Below, one piece after another: positions 38,598-48,536 of a stretch of DNA of 54,298 nt. Within the stretch, counting starts at the first letter, position 1. The number at the start of each line of letters is the position of its first letter. The stretch is from Sphingobium indicum BiD32. Its GTDB lineage: Bacteria > Pseudomonadota > Alphaproteobacteria > Sphingomonadales > Sphingomonadaceae. The position numbers and the translations under genes are program-made. The notes beneath the pieces are model-generated. The model was not told where the DNA came from. It did no database searches and saw nothing but the letters and a program-made list of their open reading frames with translations. The stretch covers positions 1 to 54,298 of the forward strand of contig NZ_CAVK010000129.1 in NCBI RefSeq assembly GCF_000382885.1. The letters run 5' to 3'.

Positions 38598-39778
38598 TGC
38601 ACCACCGGATAGCGTGCGCGCCAGCCATACCGGTTACCCAGCGGTGCAGCATCGGCCAGTTCGATACGCAGTAAGCTGCCATCCGTTTGGCCATGCCACC
38701 GCGCCAGCAACGCTTCTGATTCCAGCGTCACCGCATTGGCCACCAGCCGCGTTCCGGCGGGCAAACGTGCCCACAGCGTGTCCAGCAAGGCTTCCGATAA
38801 ACCACCGCCGATGAACACCGCATCGGGCAATGGTCCCGGTGGCAGGGCATCCGGCGCGCGCCCGACGACAACTCCCAGCCGATCGACGCCCAGCGCGGCA
38901 GCATTGGCCCGTGCCCGGTCCGCGCGCACCGGATCGGCCTCTATCGCACAGGCCCGGTTGGCCGGGTGGGCCAGCAGCCATTCGATCCCGATCGATCCCG
39001 ATCCCGCGCCAATATCCCACAGCAGTTCACCCGCACACGGGGCCAGCGCCGATAGCGTCAGCGCGCGCACCGGGCGCTTGGTGATCTGTCCGTCGGATGC
39101 AAACCAGTGGTCTGGTCGGCCCGCCGCCAGTGGCAAGGCGTCACCGTGCCCGGCACACTCGATCCCGACCGCAACCGGATGGGCGATGTCGGTAAAGGAC
39201 AGTGCAACCGCAGTCACTTGGCGCATCCGTTCACGCGGACCACCCAGCGCCTCCATCACCTGTAGCACTGACGGGCCAAAGCCCCGCCCGGTCAGATAGT
39301 CAGCCAGCGCGGCCACCGCCGCGCCATCGCGCAACAGCGCCAGGATGCGTTGCCCAGGCGCCAGGTGGGGATTGAGCCGGTCTAACGGCGCGGCGTGCAA
39401 ACCAAGGCAGGCCACATCCTGAAGCGCCCAACCCAATCGCGCGGCGGCCAGCGTGAAGGTGGAAGCCGCGGGAATCGCCACCCATTCGCCAGGATCGAGA
39501 TGCCGGGTGACGCTGCTCCCTGCCCCGAACCAGAACGGATCGCCCGACGCCAGCATCACCACCCTCCGCCCGCGATGGTCCAGCACGCGCGCAATCCCGT
39601 CGCTAAACGGCACTGGCCATTCGATCGTGACACAGGTAATCGCGGGCAACAGCGCAAGGTGTCGGGCCGGGCCCATGACCAGTTCCGCCTGCGCCAGCGC
39701 CGCCCGGCTCGCGGCGGACAGGCCATCCGGCCCGTCCTCGCCGACGCCGATGATTGTCAACCACGCTTGGGGAGCCAT
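38579..39778 (-). CDS. cobL: Precorrin-6Y C5,15-methyltransferase (decarboxylating)
   Basis: 399 aa, a fusion of CbiE and CbiT. The N-terminal half is a tetrapyrrole methylase ([38 protein letters not shown]); the C-terminal half is a Rossmann SAM methyltransferase ([19 protein letters not shown]) that also decarboxylates the C-12 acetate. I prefer the start MAPQAW (39,778), which leaves 7 bp to the divergent cobK start; MAEMAP (39,787) would overlap it. Confidence 0.95.
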   Translation of the reverse strand: MAPQAWLTIIGVGEDGPDGLSAASRAALAQAELVMGPARHLALLPAITCVTIEWPVPFSDGIARVLDHRGRRVVMLASGDPFWFGAGSSVTRHLDPGEWVAIPAASTFTLAAARLGWALQDVACLGLHAAPLDRLNPHLAPGQRILALLRDGAAVAALADYLTGRGFGPSVLQVMEALGGPRERMRQVTAVALSFTDIAHPVAVGIECAGHGDALPLAAGRPDHWFASDGQITKRPVRALTLSALAPCAGELLWDIGAGSGSIGIEWLLAHPANRACAIEADPVRADRARANAAALGVDRLGVVVGRAPDALPPGPLPDAVFIGGGLSEALLDTLWARLPAGTRLVANAVTLESEALLARWHGQTDGSLLRIELADAAPLGNRYGWRARYPVVQWSVTL

Positions 39779-39785
39779 CTCAGCC

Positions 39786-40547
39786 ATGCCAAATGTCCTC
39801 CTGCTGGGCGGCACAACCGAGGCCAACGCGCTGGCCCGGCGGCTCGCGGCGCTGGGCATTGCGGCGACGCTCAGCTATGCCGGACGGACGGAAAATCCCC
39901 GCGCTCAACCGGTGCCGGTGCGCGTCGGCGGGTTCGGCGGCGTGGCGGGGCTGACCGATTATCTGCGCCACCACCGCGTGACTCATCTGGTGGATGCGAC
40001 CCACCCCTTTGCCGCGACGATGAGTGGCCATGCCATGGAGGCAGCCCGTTTGGCCGGAGTGCCTCATGTGGCGTTGACCCGCCGGGCGTGGCAGCCGATT
40101 GCCGGTGACCGCTGGACCCGCGTTGCCGACATCGACAGCGCGGTCGCCGCGCTGGCAGGCCCGGCCCGCCGCATCATGCTGGCGCTCGGGCGGACGCATG
40201 TAGCAGCCTTCGGTGCCCAGCCGCAGCATCATTATCTGCTGCGCTTTGTCGATGTGCCAGACCAGCCGCCCTGCTTGGCCCATCACACCCTGATCGTTGA
40301 TCGCGGGCCGTTCAACGTTACCGGCGACAGCGCGTTGATGCAGGCCCACGCCATCGATCTGGTGGTGTGCAAGAATGCAGGCGGCAGCGGCGCCGATGCC
40401 AAGCTGAACGCCGCGCGAAATCTGGGCTTGCCGGTCCTGATGATTGATCGCCCCGCCGTTCCGCGCCGGACCGAATGCTATCGCCCCGAAGATGTGCTGG
40501 TGTGGCTGGGTCATGATGCCGAACCCAAAGCCGAGCGGGGCGTATAG
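39786..40547 (+). CDS. cobK: Precorrin-6A reductase
   Basis: 253 aa NADPH-dependent reductase of the macrocycle. The N-terminus VLLLGGTTEANALARRLAAL is the nucleotide-binding turn, and VTHLVDATHPFAATMSGHAM and VCKNAGGSGADAKLNAARNL are signature blocks. It is the only cob gene on the plus strand: it begins 7 bp from the cobL start and its 3' end overlaps cobJ by 37 bp tail to tail. Confidence 0.94.
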   Translation: MPNVLLLGGTTEANALARRLAALGIAATLSYAGRTENPRAQPVPVRVGGFGGVAGLTDYLRHHRVTHLVDATHPFAATMSGHAMEAARLAGVPHVALTRRAWQPIAGDRWTRVADIDSAVAALAGPARRIMLALGRTHVAAFGAQPQHHYLLRFVDVPDQPPCLAHHTLIVDRGPFNVTGDSALMQAHAIDLVVCKNAGGSGADAKLNAARNLGLPVLMIDRPAVPRRTECYRPEDVLVWLGHDAEPKAERGV

Positions 40548-41287
40548 AAGATGGGGCCAGCCGCACATTCGATGATCCGCGTCAGGCTCGATCCGACGAT
40601 GACCATGGTCCGCATGTCGGCCATATTCGCGCGCGCCTGACCTAGCGGTAAGATCCGCAATTGCTCGTCGGGCGTCGATACGGCGCGGGCGAACAGGATC
40701 GGGCGATCAGAACCGCACACCTCGCGCAGCAGTTCCAGCACGCGTTCGAAACCTTCGGGCCGGGCTTTTGACCTCGGGTTGTAGAAGGCCATGGCGAAGT
40801 CCGCCTCCGCCGCCAGTCGCAACCGTTTTTCGATCAAAACCCACGGCTTGAGATTGTCCGACAGGTTGATCGCGCAAAAATCATGGCCCAGCGGCGCCCC
40901 CGCCCGCGCGCTGGCGGCCAGCATCGCGGTAATGCCCGCCAGCACCCGGATGTCGAGATCGCGCCAGTGGGCCGGGCCAGCCTCCAGCGCCTCGAACACG
41001 GCGGCGGCCATTGCGAAAACGCCCGGATCGCCCGACGATACTACCACCACGCGCCGCCCCTGCGCCGCCAGTTCCAGCGCATGAGCGGCCCGGTCCAACT
41101 CCACCCGGTTGTTGGACGGGTGCAGCGTCAGCCCGGCGCGCGGGACGATCCGGGCGACATAGGGAATATAGCCGATAACATCGCTCGCCCCGGCCAGAGC
41201 GGCGGTGACTTCGGGCGTAATCAGCGCCTCATCCCCCGGCCCCAGACCGGCGATGGCCAGCCAGCCGCTCATGGCCCCGGCACTCAT
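40511..41287 (-). CDS. cobJ: Precorrin-3B C17-methyltransferase
   Basis: 258 aa. It methylates C-17 and drives ring contraction of precorrin-3B. Blocks: LAIAGLGPGDEALITPEVTA, RVVVVSSGDPGVFAMAAAVF, LAGITAMLAASARAGAPLGH and MAFYNPRSKARPEGFERVLE. It overlaps cobI by 4 bp (ATGA at 41,284-41,287), which supports the first ATG. Its 3' end lies over the end of cobK on the other strand. Confidence 0.95.
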   Translation of the reverse strand: MSAGAMSGWLAIAGLGPGDEALITPEVTAALAGASDVIGYIPYVARIVPRAGLTLHPSNNRVELDRAAHALELAAQGRRVVVVSSGDPGVFAMAAAVFEALEAGPAHWRDLDIRVLAGITAMLAASARAGAPLGHDFCAINLSDNLKPWVLIEKRLRLAAEADFAMAFYNPRSKARPEGFERVLELLREVCGSDRPILFARAVSTPDEQLRILPLGQARANMADMRTMVIVGSSLTRIIECAAGPIFYTPRSALGSAS

Positions 41288-42030
41288 GGCCGGCGCCCCT
41301 GGCCATGGATCAGCAGGATCGAGAAATAGGGCGTGACGCTGGTCGCGTCGCTCAACCGGGTGACCCGCTGGCCGGGCATGGCCGCATGTTCGACCAGCCA
41401 GGCCGCGTCCTCGCGTCCCGCCGCCGCCACCGCGCGGCGCAGTTTGGGCAGGTTGCGCCCGATCTTCATCACCACCAGCGCATCGGTATCGCGGATGCGG
41501 CGCGCCAGTTCCTCCTCGGGCAGGGTCGCCATCGCGATGGTCAGCACATCATCGCCCCAGGTGATAGGAATGTCGGTCGCATTCCACGCCCCGGCCATAC
41601 CGGTGATGCCCGGCACCACCGCCACCGGGACGATGCCCGTTAACCGGCCATGAAGATGCATGAACGAGCCGTAGAAGAACGGATCGCCTTCACACAACAC
41701 GACTACGTCCTCGCCCGCCAGCGACAGCGCCAGCAGTCGCTGCGTGCATTCGGCATAGAAGGCGGAAAGGCAGTCGTTGTAGCGGGGATCGGACAACGGG
41801 ATCTCGGTCGTTACCGGATATTCCATCGGAATTTCGATCACGTCGGCGTGGAGCATACCTTCGACAATCCGCCGCGCTTGCCCCGGCCGTCCGGCCTTGC
41901 GGAAATAGGCCACGTGGCGCGCCACGCGCACCAGCCGGTCGGCGCGCACGCTCAGCAGATCGACCGCGCCGGGACCAAGCCCGACACCGTGGATCGTTCC
42001 CGCAGGAATGGTTTCTGGCAGCATGTTCAT
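41284..42030 (-). CDS. cobI: Precorrin-2 C20-methyltransferase
   Basis: 248 aa. IHGVGLGPGAVDLLSVRADR and the segment DVVVLCEGDPFFYGSFMHLH are the SAM-binding loops; VAVVPGITGMAGAWNATDIP follows. It converts precorrin-2 to precorrin-3A, so the cell must make precorrin-2 with a methylase encoded elsewhere. Start MNMLPE (42,030) overlaps cobH by 4 bp. Confidence 0.95.
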   Translation of the reverse strand: MNMLPETIPAGTIHGVGLGPGAVDLLSVRADRLVRVARHVAYFRKAGRPGQARRIVEGMLHADVIEIPMEYPVTTEIPLSDPRYNDCLSAFYAECTQRLLALSLAGEDVVVLCEGDPFFYGSFMHLHGRLTGIVPVAVVPGITGMAGAWNATDIPITWGDDVLTIAMATLPEEELARRIRDTDALVVMKIGRNLPKLRRAVAAAGREDAAWLVEHAAMPGQRVTRLSDATSVTPYFSILLIHGQGRRP

Positions 42031-42656
42031 TCGGCGCGGCTTGCCAAAGCGTTGATCGAGGCGACCGAGATCGCGCTGCCGCCCAGCCGCCCTTCGACAA
42101 TGCAGCACGACACCGGCGGCGCCGCCCACAGCGCGGCCTTGGATTCGGCTGCGCCGACAAAGCCCACCGGACACCCGATGATGGCCGCAGGGCGCGGGCA
42201 ATCGGGATCTTCCAGCATATTCAGCAAATGGAACAGCGCGGTTGGCGCATTCCCGATGACCACCACCGCGCCCGCCAGATGCGGTCGCCACAGTTCCAGC
42301 GCGGCGGCGGAACGGGTGTTGCCCATCGCCCGCGCCATGTCCGGTACTGGCGGCGCATTGAGCGTGCAGATGATCGGATTGTTGGCCGACAGGCGTGCGC
42401 GGGTGATCCCTTCGGACACCATCCGCGCATCGCACAGCACCGGCGCGCCAGCGGCCAGCGCAGCGCTGGCCGTTTGTGCAAAACCGGGCGAAAAGCGGAT
42501 ATGCGCCGCCAGTTCGACCATCCCGGCGGCGTGGATCATGCGGACCGCCACCGGCTCCTCATCGGCAGAAAAGGGCGCCAGATCGGCTTCGGCGCGGATC
42601 GTCGCGAAGGACTGGCGATAAATGGCCGCGCCATCGGTTTCATAGATATGGGGCAT
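42027..42656 (-). CDS. cobH: Precorrin-8X methylmutase
   Basis: 209 aa. It moves the C-11 methyl group to C-12, giving hydrogenobyrinic acid. The catalytic histidine is in VRMIHAAGMVELAAHIRFS. VLCDARMVSEGITRARLS and IIGCPVGFVGAAESKAAL are conserved blocks. Start ATG 42,656 shares one base with the cobG stop (TGATG). Confidence 0.95.
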   Translation of the reverse strand: MPHIYETDGAAIYRQSFATIRAEADLAPFSADEEPVAVRMIHAAGMVELAAHIRFSPGFAQTASAALAAGAPVLCDARMVSEGITRARLSANNPIICTLNAPPVPDMARAMGNTRSAAALELWRPHLAGAVVVIGNAPTALFHLLNMLEDPDCPRPAAIIGCPVGFVGAAESKAALWAAPPVSCCIVEGRLGGSAISVASINALASRAE

Positions 42657-43786
42657 CAAACGGTTCCAAATTGGGCAAGAAGGTCGGCTGGGCCAAGCGC
42701 GGAGCGAACCGCTGGCCCTCCGGCGCGCGCGTTCAGGGAAAGATCGAACAGGCCATCGCGGCCCGTCAGCGTGACATCGGCGGAGCGCGGGCGGGCACAG
42801 CCCTTCGCACAGCCCGAAACATGCAGCCGTCCGGCGACATGCGGAGCAAGGCGACGGGCAAGATCGCGGGTTTCGACCGTCGCCTGCGGGCAGCAAGGCA
42901 CGCCCGGGCAGGCATCGACATGCAGCAGCGGATCGGCCGGATCATCGATCAGGCCATCCACCTGCACGGCAGGCGCGCCTTCCACTACCAGCACCCGCCA
43001 AGGAGCGATCCGCACTGCTCTGGCTGACGATGCTTCCATCATCCCGGCCAGCACCCGCGCTTCCACGCGTCCGAACGGCAGGCCATGAGCCATGCCCAGC
43101 TCGTGCGGACCCGGCGCGATGCGAGCGGCCGACGGCGCGGGCAGAAGGTCGCCACAGGTCCATTCGGGCAGGGCAGCCGTGTGCCGGGCCATGCGCCCCG
43201 CATCGCCGCCGCCGCTTGCGACGAACCAGTGTGCCAGCGCGATCAGGGCGTCCACTTCCTTGCCCGCAGCAACCGCAACACCGGCAGGGCGTCCATCTGC
43301 CCGCAGGATCAGGCCACCATTCCCTCCGCGCTCGATGCGGAAATCACCCACCTCGCCCTGCAGGGCGCAGCCCCGACCAGCATCGATAACGAAGCCCATC
43401 TTGCCCGGCAGATCGGGCAACTCATTCAACCGGGTCAGCAACTCGCCCACAATGCGATGGCTGTCATCATCGGCGCGCCAATCCGGCGCGATCAGAATAT
43501 TGCGTCGCTGTTCGATGACGGGGTCACCGTCCACCAGATCGAGCGTCAGCAAACGGTCGAGCAGCGCCTGCCAGCCGGTATCGCGCACCCCACGAAGCTG
43601 GAGATTGGCGCGGGCGGTGATGTCGATCAGGGCATTGCCATGCGCGATGGCGGCATCGCACAGGCCCAGCACTTGCGCGCGGGTCAGGCGGCCAAGCCGC
43701 GGCTTTGCCCGCATCAGCAACCCGTCGCCCGCGATCATCGGGTGCCACGCATCGGGGCACCAACCCCTCACCATAGGCCCGGTCAT
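42656..43786 (-). CDS. cobG: Precorrin-3B synthase (oxygen-dependent)
   Basis: 376 aa, sulfite/nitrite-reductase-like. It hydroxylates precorrin-3A with molecular oxygen, the step that marks the aerobic pathway. The [4Fe-4S] ligands are in VDACPGVPCCPQATVE and VSGCAKGCARP. The N-terminal ferredoxin-like half begins VRGWCPDAWHPMIAGDGLLM. It overlaps cobN by 4 bp and cobH by 1 bp. Confidence 0.95.
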   Translation of the reverse strand: MTGPMVRGWCPDAWHPMIAGDGLLMRAKPRLGRLTRAQVLGLCDAAIAHGNALIDITARANLQLRGVRDTGWQALLDRLLTLDLVDGDPVIEQRRNILIAPDWRADDDSHRIVGELLTRLNELPDLPGKMGFVIDAGRGCALQGEVGDFRIERGGNGGLILRADGRPAGVAVAAGKEVDALIALAHWFVASGGGDAGRMARHTAALPEWTCGDLLPAPSAARIAPGPHELGMAHGLPFGRVEARVLAGMMEASSARAVRIAPWRVLVVEGAPAVQVDGLIDDPADPLLHVDACPGVPCCPQATVETRDLARRLAPHVAGRLHVSGCAKGCARPRSADVTLTGRDGLFDLSLNARAGGPAVRSALGPADLLAQFGTV

Positions 43787-46700
43787 GTCCGGTCCTCATG
43801 GCTGGGCAGGCTGGCGAGGATGGAATTGCGCCGGGTCTGCCACAGCCCGGCGGCATGGAGCGCTGCAAAGCGGGCTTCCATCGCCGCCAGCGCGCCGGGA
43901 TTCTCGCGCACAAGAAACGCGCGAACATCAGCTTGGCCCAGCGTCGCATCGTGATAGAGATCGAACAGATGCGGCGGCACGCTACCTGAAAGGTGCGCAA
44001 AGGCGCCCATATGATCCAGCGTCCCGGCCAGTTCCGCGCCCCCACGAAAGCCATGGCGCATCATGCCTGCAACCCAGCCGGGATGCGCAGCGCGGGCGCG
44101 GACCACGCGGGCGATCTCTTCGGTCAGGGTCCGCGCCGTCGGCTGTGCCGGGTTACGATTGTCGAGGTGGTAGAGCGCCGCCGAACCTCCCGCCCCACTC
44201 GTCCCACCCATCAGCGCCTTGGCAGCCGCAAACCCCGCCGCATGCGCGGCATAGTCCGCGGCCAGCAGCAGATCGGTTTCCGGCAAGTCCTGAAGATGAA
44301 CAAAGGCGTCTGCCGCTTCGACGCGCCGACGCAGGCCCTCAGGATCGGGCGTGCCCCCGATCGCATCGGAGGTTGCGTCAAACGCATGATCCGATGCCGC
44401 CAGCCATGCCTCTCCGGCCGAGCGTCGCGCCGCATCGGTATAGACCTCGGCCGCATCGCCAAGGCCAAGGCCATAACTCCCCGGCGCCGGTCCATAGACT
44501 CGCGGGGCCGGCGCCTGGCCCGCAAACGGGTTCCAGTCCGCCGGTTCATCCCGCAAACAAAGCGCGCGTACCGCCTGGCCAAACAGCATGGGCAACGTCG
44601 GGAAGGCATCGCGGAATAGACCGGAAACCCGCAGGGTCCCGTCGATGCGGGGCCGGTCGAGCAGTGCCAGCGGCAGAATCTCAACGCCCGTCACCCGTTC
44701 GGATGTCATGTCCCACACCGGTTTTGCGCCCAGCAGGTGCAGCGCCATGGCGAATTCCTCGCCCGCCGTGCGCATCGTGGCCGATCCCCACAGATCGATC
44801 ACCAGCCCGCGCGGATAATCGCCATGATCCTGCAAATGCCGCCGGATCAGTTCCTCGGCCAGTGTCACGCCTTGCGCATGGGCGGCGCGCGATGGCACCG
44901 CGCGAGGGTCTATCGCAAAGAGGTTGCGCCCGGTCGGCAGAACATCGCTGCGCCCGCGAAACGGGGAGCCGGAGGGACCGGGCGGAACGCGCCGTCCGTC
45001 CAGCGCCGTCAGCAATCCGGCCCGCTCGGCTGCGCCCTGATCTCCCCGCCCGAACACATGCAGCCCGTCACCGAACTGGCTGTCCTTTACATCGCAAACG
45101 AAGCGATCGATCCGGGTGATCGCCTCAACCAGCGTGGCCGCGCCATCAAGGCCCAGTTCCGCCTCCAGCCCCAGCACGCGCGCTTCGTCGCGGATGCTCG
45201 CTTGCAGGCGGTCGCGGCGGGCCGGGTCCAGCCCGTCAGCGTTGGAGAATTCATCCAGCAGCGCCTCGATCCGAGCCAGCCCCGCACCGCTTTCGCTTTG
45301 CACCAGTGGTGGCGGGACGTGCCCGATGGTGACGGCGCCAATGCGCCGCTTGGCCTGCGCGGCTTCGCCCGGATCGTTGACGATGAACGGGTAGATTACA
45401 GGCATCGCGCCGGTCAGCGTCTCGGGCCAGCAGGCGTCGGACAGCGCCACCGATTTGCCCGGCAGCCATTCCAGCGTGCCATGCGCGCCGATATTGACCA
45501 GCGCGTCGCTTCCCAGTGCGCGCAGCCATAGATAGAACGCGACATAGCCATGGCGCGGGCAGCGGGAAAGATCGTGATAGTCCCCGTCGCGATGTGCGCG
45601 CTCGCCCCGTTCCGGCTGCAAGGCGACCAGCGCGTTGCCGATGGACAGCGCGGCAAAACGGAACGCGCCATCAGCGACGGCCGCATCGGCTTCCGGTTCG
45701 CCCCACGCGGCGTAAAGCTGCGCGCGCAAGGCTTCGGGCAGTGTCGCCAACGCCTTGCGATACTCGACCAGCGGCCAGTGCTGATGTGTGCATTCAAGGA
45801 GCGCTGCCAGACCGGCCCGCGCGTCAGTGGCATATCCCGCCTCGGCCAGATCGGCCAGGGTCGCCTCGGCTGAGGCGAGCGCATCCAGCCCCACGGCGTG
45901 GGCCATCTGGTATGCCTTGCCGGGATAAGTCGACAGGACCAGCGCAACCCGCCGCTCGGCAACCGGCGTTTGCGCAAGTGCGATCCAGCCTGCCACGCGC
46001 GCAGTGATCGCCTCGATCCGGTCGGGATCGGCGCGGTGGACGGTGCGGGCAAAGGCCAGCGCGGGATCGAGCGCACCCGCTTCCTTGAAACTGGCGACGC
46101 CTGCAAACACCCGCCCGTCAATCTCGGGCAGCACCACATGCATGGCGAGGTCTGCCGGGGACAGCCCGCGCGAAGCTGCTGCCCAGCCGGCACGGCCCGA
46201 CGTGGCCAGCGCCAGTTGGAACACGGGAACCCCCGCGCCATCGAGCGGGGTTTCGCCATCCTCACCGCGCGCGGAAAAGGCTGTGGCGTTGATGATCGCT
46301 GCCGGGCAAAGCCCGCGCACCCAGCGGTCCACCTGCTCACGCACCTGCGGGGCTTTCAGTGAGGGGACGAAGATCGACAACGCATCAAAACCACGCCGCT
46401 CGAACGCAGCATGGAGGGCGGCAAACGGATCCAGATCGTGCGCGGTCAGGTACGAGCGATAGAATATGATCAGGACCAGCGGCCGCTCAGCATGGCGCGC
46501 AAAGGCTTCGGGATCGATCACGCCCCGGACGGGATGCCAGCCTCCAGCCATCGGCAGCGGATCGCATGTCCGGGCGGGGGCATCGATCAGCCCCGCCAGC
46601 CGTGACAGTGCGGCAAGCGCCGCCTGCGCCGCTTCTGCGCCGCCCGCATCGCACCACAGCGCAAGTTCGCGCAACGCAGGCACGGGCATGGTCGATACCG

Positions 46701-47085
46701 CATCCAGCCGTGCGTCCTCAAAGCCGTCGCCGGGCAGCACCGCCAGCGCGATCCCGCGCGACCGGGCCAACGCCTCGACCTGTTGCAGCCCATAGCTCCA
46801 ATAGGGCGTGCCGCCGATCAGCCGGATCAGAATCGCCTTGGCGCCCGGCAGCGTCCGCTCGACATACGTGTCGACCGACAGGGGGTGCATCAGCGCAGCC
46901 AGATTGGCGAGCCGCAGCGAAGGAAATGCAGCATTGCGCGCGCGGGCATGATGCCAGGCTGCCGCGAATGCGCCCAAGTCGCTGTCCGAAAAGGACAGGA
47001 ACACCAAATCCGCAGGCTCCTGCCCCAGATCCTGCGGGACGGCGGTTTCCTCCATCCCGTGCGTTTCGCGGAAGATGACGTGCAT
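43783..47085 (-). CDS. cobN: Cobaltochelatase large subunit
   Basis: 1100 aa. It is the metal-inserting subunit of the ATP-dependent cobaltochelatase CobNST that places Co2+ in hydrogenobyrinic acid a,c-diamide. Characteristic blocks: LIRLIGGTPYWSYGLQQVEA, NIGAHGTLEWLPGKSVALSD, VIDLWGSATMRTAGEEFAMA and the C-terminal EEIARVVRARAAHPGWVAGM. The AAA+ partners CobS and CobT are not in the window. Start MHVIFRE (47,085) lies 10 bp after the cobW stop. The length is at the short end for the family, with no visible gap. Confidence 0.95.
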   Translation of the reverse strand: MHVIFRETHGMEETAVPQDLGQEPADLVFLSFSDSDLGAFAAAWHHARARNAAFPSLRLANLAALMHPLSVDTYVERTLPGAKAILIRLIGGTPYWSYGLQQVEALARSRGIALAVLPGDGFEDARLDAVSTMPVPALRELALWCDAGGAEAAQAALAALSRLAGLIDAPARTCDPLPMAGGWHPVRGVIDPEAFARHAERPLVLIIFYRSYLTAHDLDPFAALHAAFERRGFDALSIFVPSLKAPQVREQVDRWVRGLCPAAIINATAFSARGEDGETPLDGAGVPVFQLALATSGRAGWAAASRGLSPADLAMHVVLPEIDGRVFAGVASFKEAGALDPALAFARTVHRADPDRIEAITARVAGWIALAQTPVAERRVALVLSTYPGKAYQMAHAVGLDALASAEATLADLAEAGYATDARAGLAALLECTHQHWPLVEYRKALATLPEALRAQLYAAWGEPEADAAVADGAFRFAALSIGNALVALQPERGERAHRDGDYHDLSRCPRHGYVAFYLWLRALGSDALVNIGAHGTLEWLPGKSVALSDACWPETLTGAMPVIYPFIVNDPGEAAQAKRRIGAVTIGHVPPPLVQSESGAGLARIEALLDEFSNADGLDPARRDRLQASIRDEARVLGLEAELGLDGAATLVEAITRIDRFVCDVKDSQFGDGLHVFGRGDQGAAERAGLLTALDGRRVPPGPSGSPFRGRSDVLPTGRNLFAIDPRAVPSRAAHAQGVTLAEELIRRHLQDHGDYPRGLVIDLWGSATMRTAGEEFAMALHLLGAKPVWDMTSERVTGVEILPLALLDRPRIDGTLRVSGLFRDAFPTLPMLFGQAVRALCLRDEPADWNPFAGQAPAPRVYGPAPGSYGLGLGDAAEVYTDAARRSAGEAWLAASDHAFDATSDAIGGTPDPEGLRRRVEAADAFVHLQDLPETDLLLAADYAAHAAGFAAAKALMGGTSGAGGSAALYHLDNRNPAQPTARTLTEEIARVVRARAAHPGWVAGMMRHGFRGGAELAGTLDHMGAFAHLSGSVPPHLFDLYHDATLGQADVRAFLVRENPGALAAMEARFAALHAAGLWQTRRNSILASLPSHEDRT

Positions 47086-47095
47086 GGCCCGCGCC

Positions 47096-48133
47096 TTACG
47101 CCAGCAGCACCGCGCGAATGACCCCTGGATCGACATGATCGTGCTCGGCAATGGCGACCAGCGTAGTGCAGCGCGGCTCGTCAGGCCGCCACGGGCGGTC
47201 GTACTGGTGGCGCACCCGCGCGCCTACCGCCTGCACCAGCAGCCGCATCGGCTTCCCCGCTACAGCGGCATAGCCCTTTACGCGCAGGATATCGTGATCG
47301 CGGGCCAGCGTTTCGATGCGCGCCACAAGCGCCGCCGGATCGGCGATCTCGCCCCATTCGACGACGGTGCTGTCAAAATCATCATGCTCGTGATCGTCCT
47401 CACCATCGTGGTGCGACGGGCGCGCGCCGATGTCGTCTTCTGCGGCGGCATCAAGCCCCAGGATGATACGCGGATCGACCACGCCTTCGGTCAATTCGAT
47501 CACCGGCACCGCGCGGCCAATCTCGGCGGCGATGATCGCGCGTGCGGCGGCAACGCCTTCGGGGCCGGCCAGATCAACCTTGGTCAGCAGAATCATGTCG
47601 GCGCATGCCAACTGGTCCTCGAACACTTCGGACAGCGGCGTTTCGTGATCGATGTTCGGATCGGCGGCGCGTTGTGCATCAAGCGCGGCCATATCGGGCG
47701 CAAACCGCCCCGATGCCACCGCCTCGGCATCGGCCAGCGCCAGCACGCCGTCGACGGTGACGCGGCTACGGATCGCGGGCCAGTCAAACGCCTTGAGCAA
47801 CGGCTTGGGCAACGCCAGACCCGATGTCTCGATCAGGATGTGATCCGGGCGCGGATCGAGCGCCAGCAGCTTTTCCACTGTAGGAATGAAATCATCCGCC
47901 ACGGTGCAGCAGATGCAGCCATTAGCCAGCTCGACGATGTTTTCCGCCGGGCAATCAGGAATGGCGCAGGATTGCAGAATATCGCCATCCACACCCAGCG
48001 TGCCGAATTCGTTGACCACCACGGCCAGCCTGCGGCGTCCCGCATTGCGGATCAGGTGGCTGATGAGCGTGGTTTTCCCCGCGCCAAGAAAGCCCGTAAT
48101 GATCGTGACCGGCACCTTTGACAGGTCGGACAT
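47096..48133 (-). CDS. cobW: CobW-type GTP-binding metallochaperone
   Basis: 345 aa, G3E GTPase family. The P-loop is VTIITGFLGAGKTTLISHLI, the metal-binding motif is ANGCICCTVADD (CxCC), and a His/Asp-rich stretch (SHHDGEDDHEHDD) can bind metal. It probably hands cobalt to CobNST. It is the first gene of the cob operon. The ATG at 48,133 is preceded by GGAG (in GCGGAGAAGTTACT), and an upstream leader segment can pair with that site. Confidence 0.93.
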   Translation of the reverse strand: MSDLSKVPVTIITGFLGAGKTTLISHLIRNAGRRRLAVVVNEFGTLGVDGDILQSCAIPDCPAENIVELANGCICCTVADDFIPTVEKLLALDPRPDHILIETSGLALPKPLLKAFDWPAIRSRVTVDGVLALADAEAVASGRFAPDMAALDAQRAADPNIDHETPLSEVFEDQLACADMILLTKVDLAGPEGVAAARAIIAAEIGRAVPVIELTEGVVDPRIILGLDAAAEDDIGARPSHHDGEDDHEHDDFDSTVVEWGEIADPAALVARIETLARDHDILRVKGYAAVAGKPMRLLVQAVGARVRHQYDRPWRPDEPRCTTLVAIAEHDHVDPGVIRAVLLA

Positions 48134-48328
48134 AGTAACTTCTCCGCGCGCCAGAGCGAGACACGGCGGGGCTTGCCGGACAAGTCCGGTCGGAGCGCGA
48201 CGACGGGCGGGCGCGACAAAGCACCCGTTACCACGCAACCCGTGCAGCCCCAGCCACACAGCTTCGTCGCTCAGACGGAGAGTTACCGTGCCGTGACCAT
48301 CCCCTGGATCAGGCAAGAGCGACCGGTG

Positions 48329-48527
48329 CGCCGGCAGGTCTCCTGGCTCGCGGGTCACAGCTTGATGCACGCCTTCCCAGACTTGGCGCTTGCGCGCTGT
48401 CCAGTGGCCGCCCCTGAGTTCAGGAGCATGTGCATCGCGCTATCCGCTTACAGTTGCAGGGACAGCCACGGATTTGGGAGCAAGCTCCCGCACCGCATTC
48501 CCGATTAAGCCCCTCGCGGGGCACCGG
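48329..48527 (-). ncRNA. Cobalamin riboswitch upstream of cobW
   Basis: An adenosylcobalamin-sensing leader on the minus strand. The B12 box is GAGCCAGGAGACCTGCC near 48,350-48,333; further conserved parts are GGGAATGCGGTGCGGGAGC, the run CTGTCCCTGCAACTGTAAGC, GGGAAGG and GTGACCCGCGAGCC. The 5' GCCGG and 3' CCGGC pair as P1. About 60 nt downstream, GGTAACTCTCC (near 48,276-48,286) can pair with GGAGAAGTTAC at the cobW ribosome site, suggesting translational control. The leader resembles the one at 52.4 kb beyond the aptamer as well. Confidence 0.93.
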
Positions 48528-48536
48528 CACGATCAT

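Noticed and set aside
43092..45119. 675-codon plus-strand frame opposite cobG and cobN
   Set aside because: Long frames opposite real genes are common at this GC content; its sequence is Pro/Arg/Ser-rich and unrecognisable.
43783..47085. CobN truncation
   Set aside because: 1100 aa is short for the family, but the known blocks are all present in order and no gap could be located.
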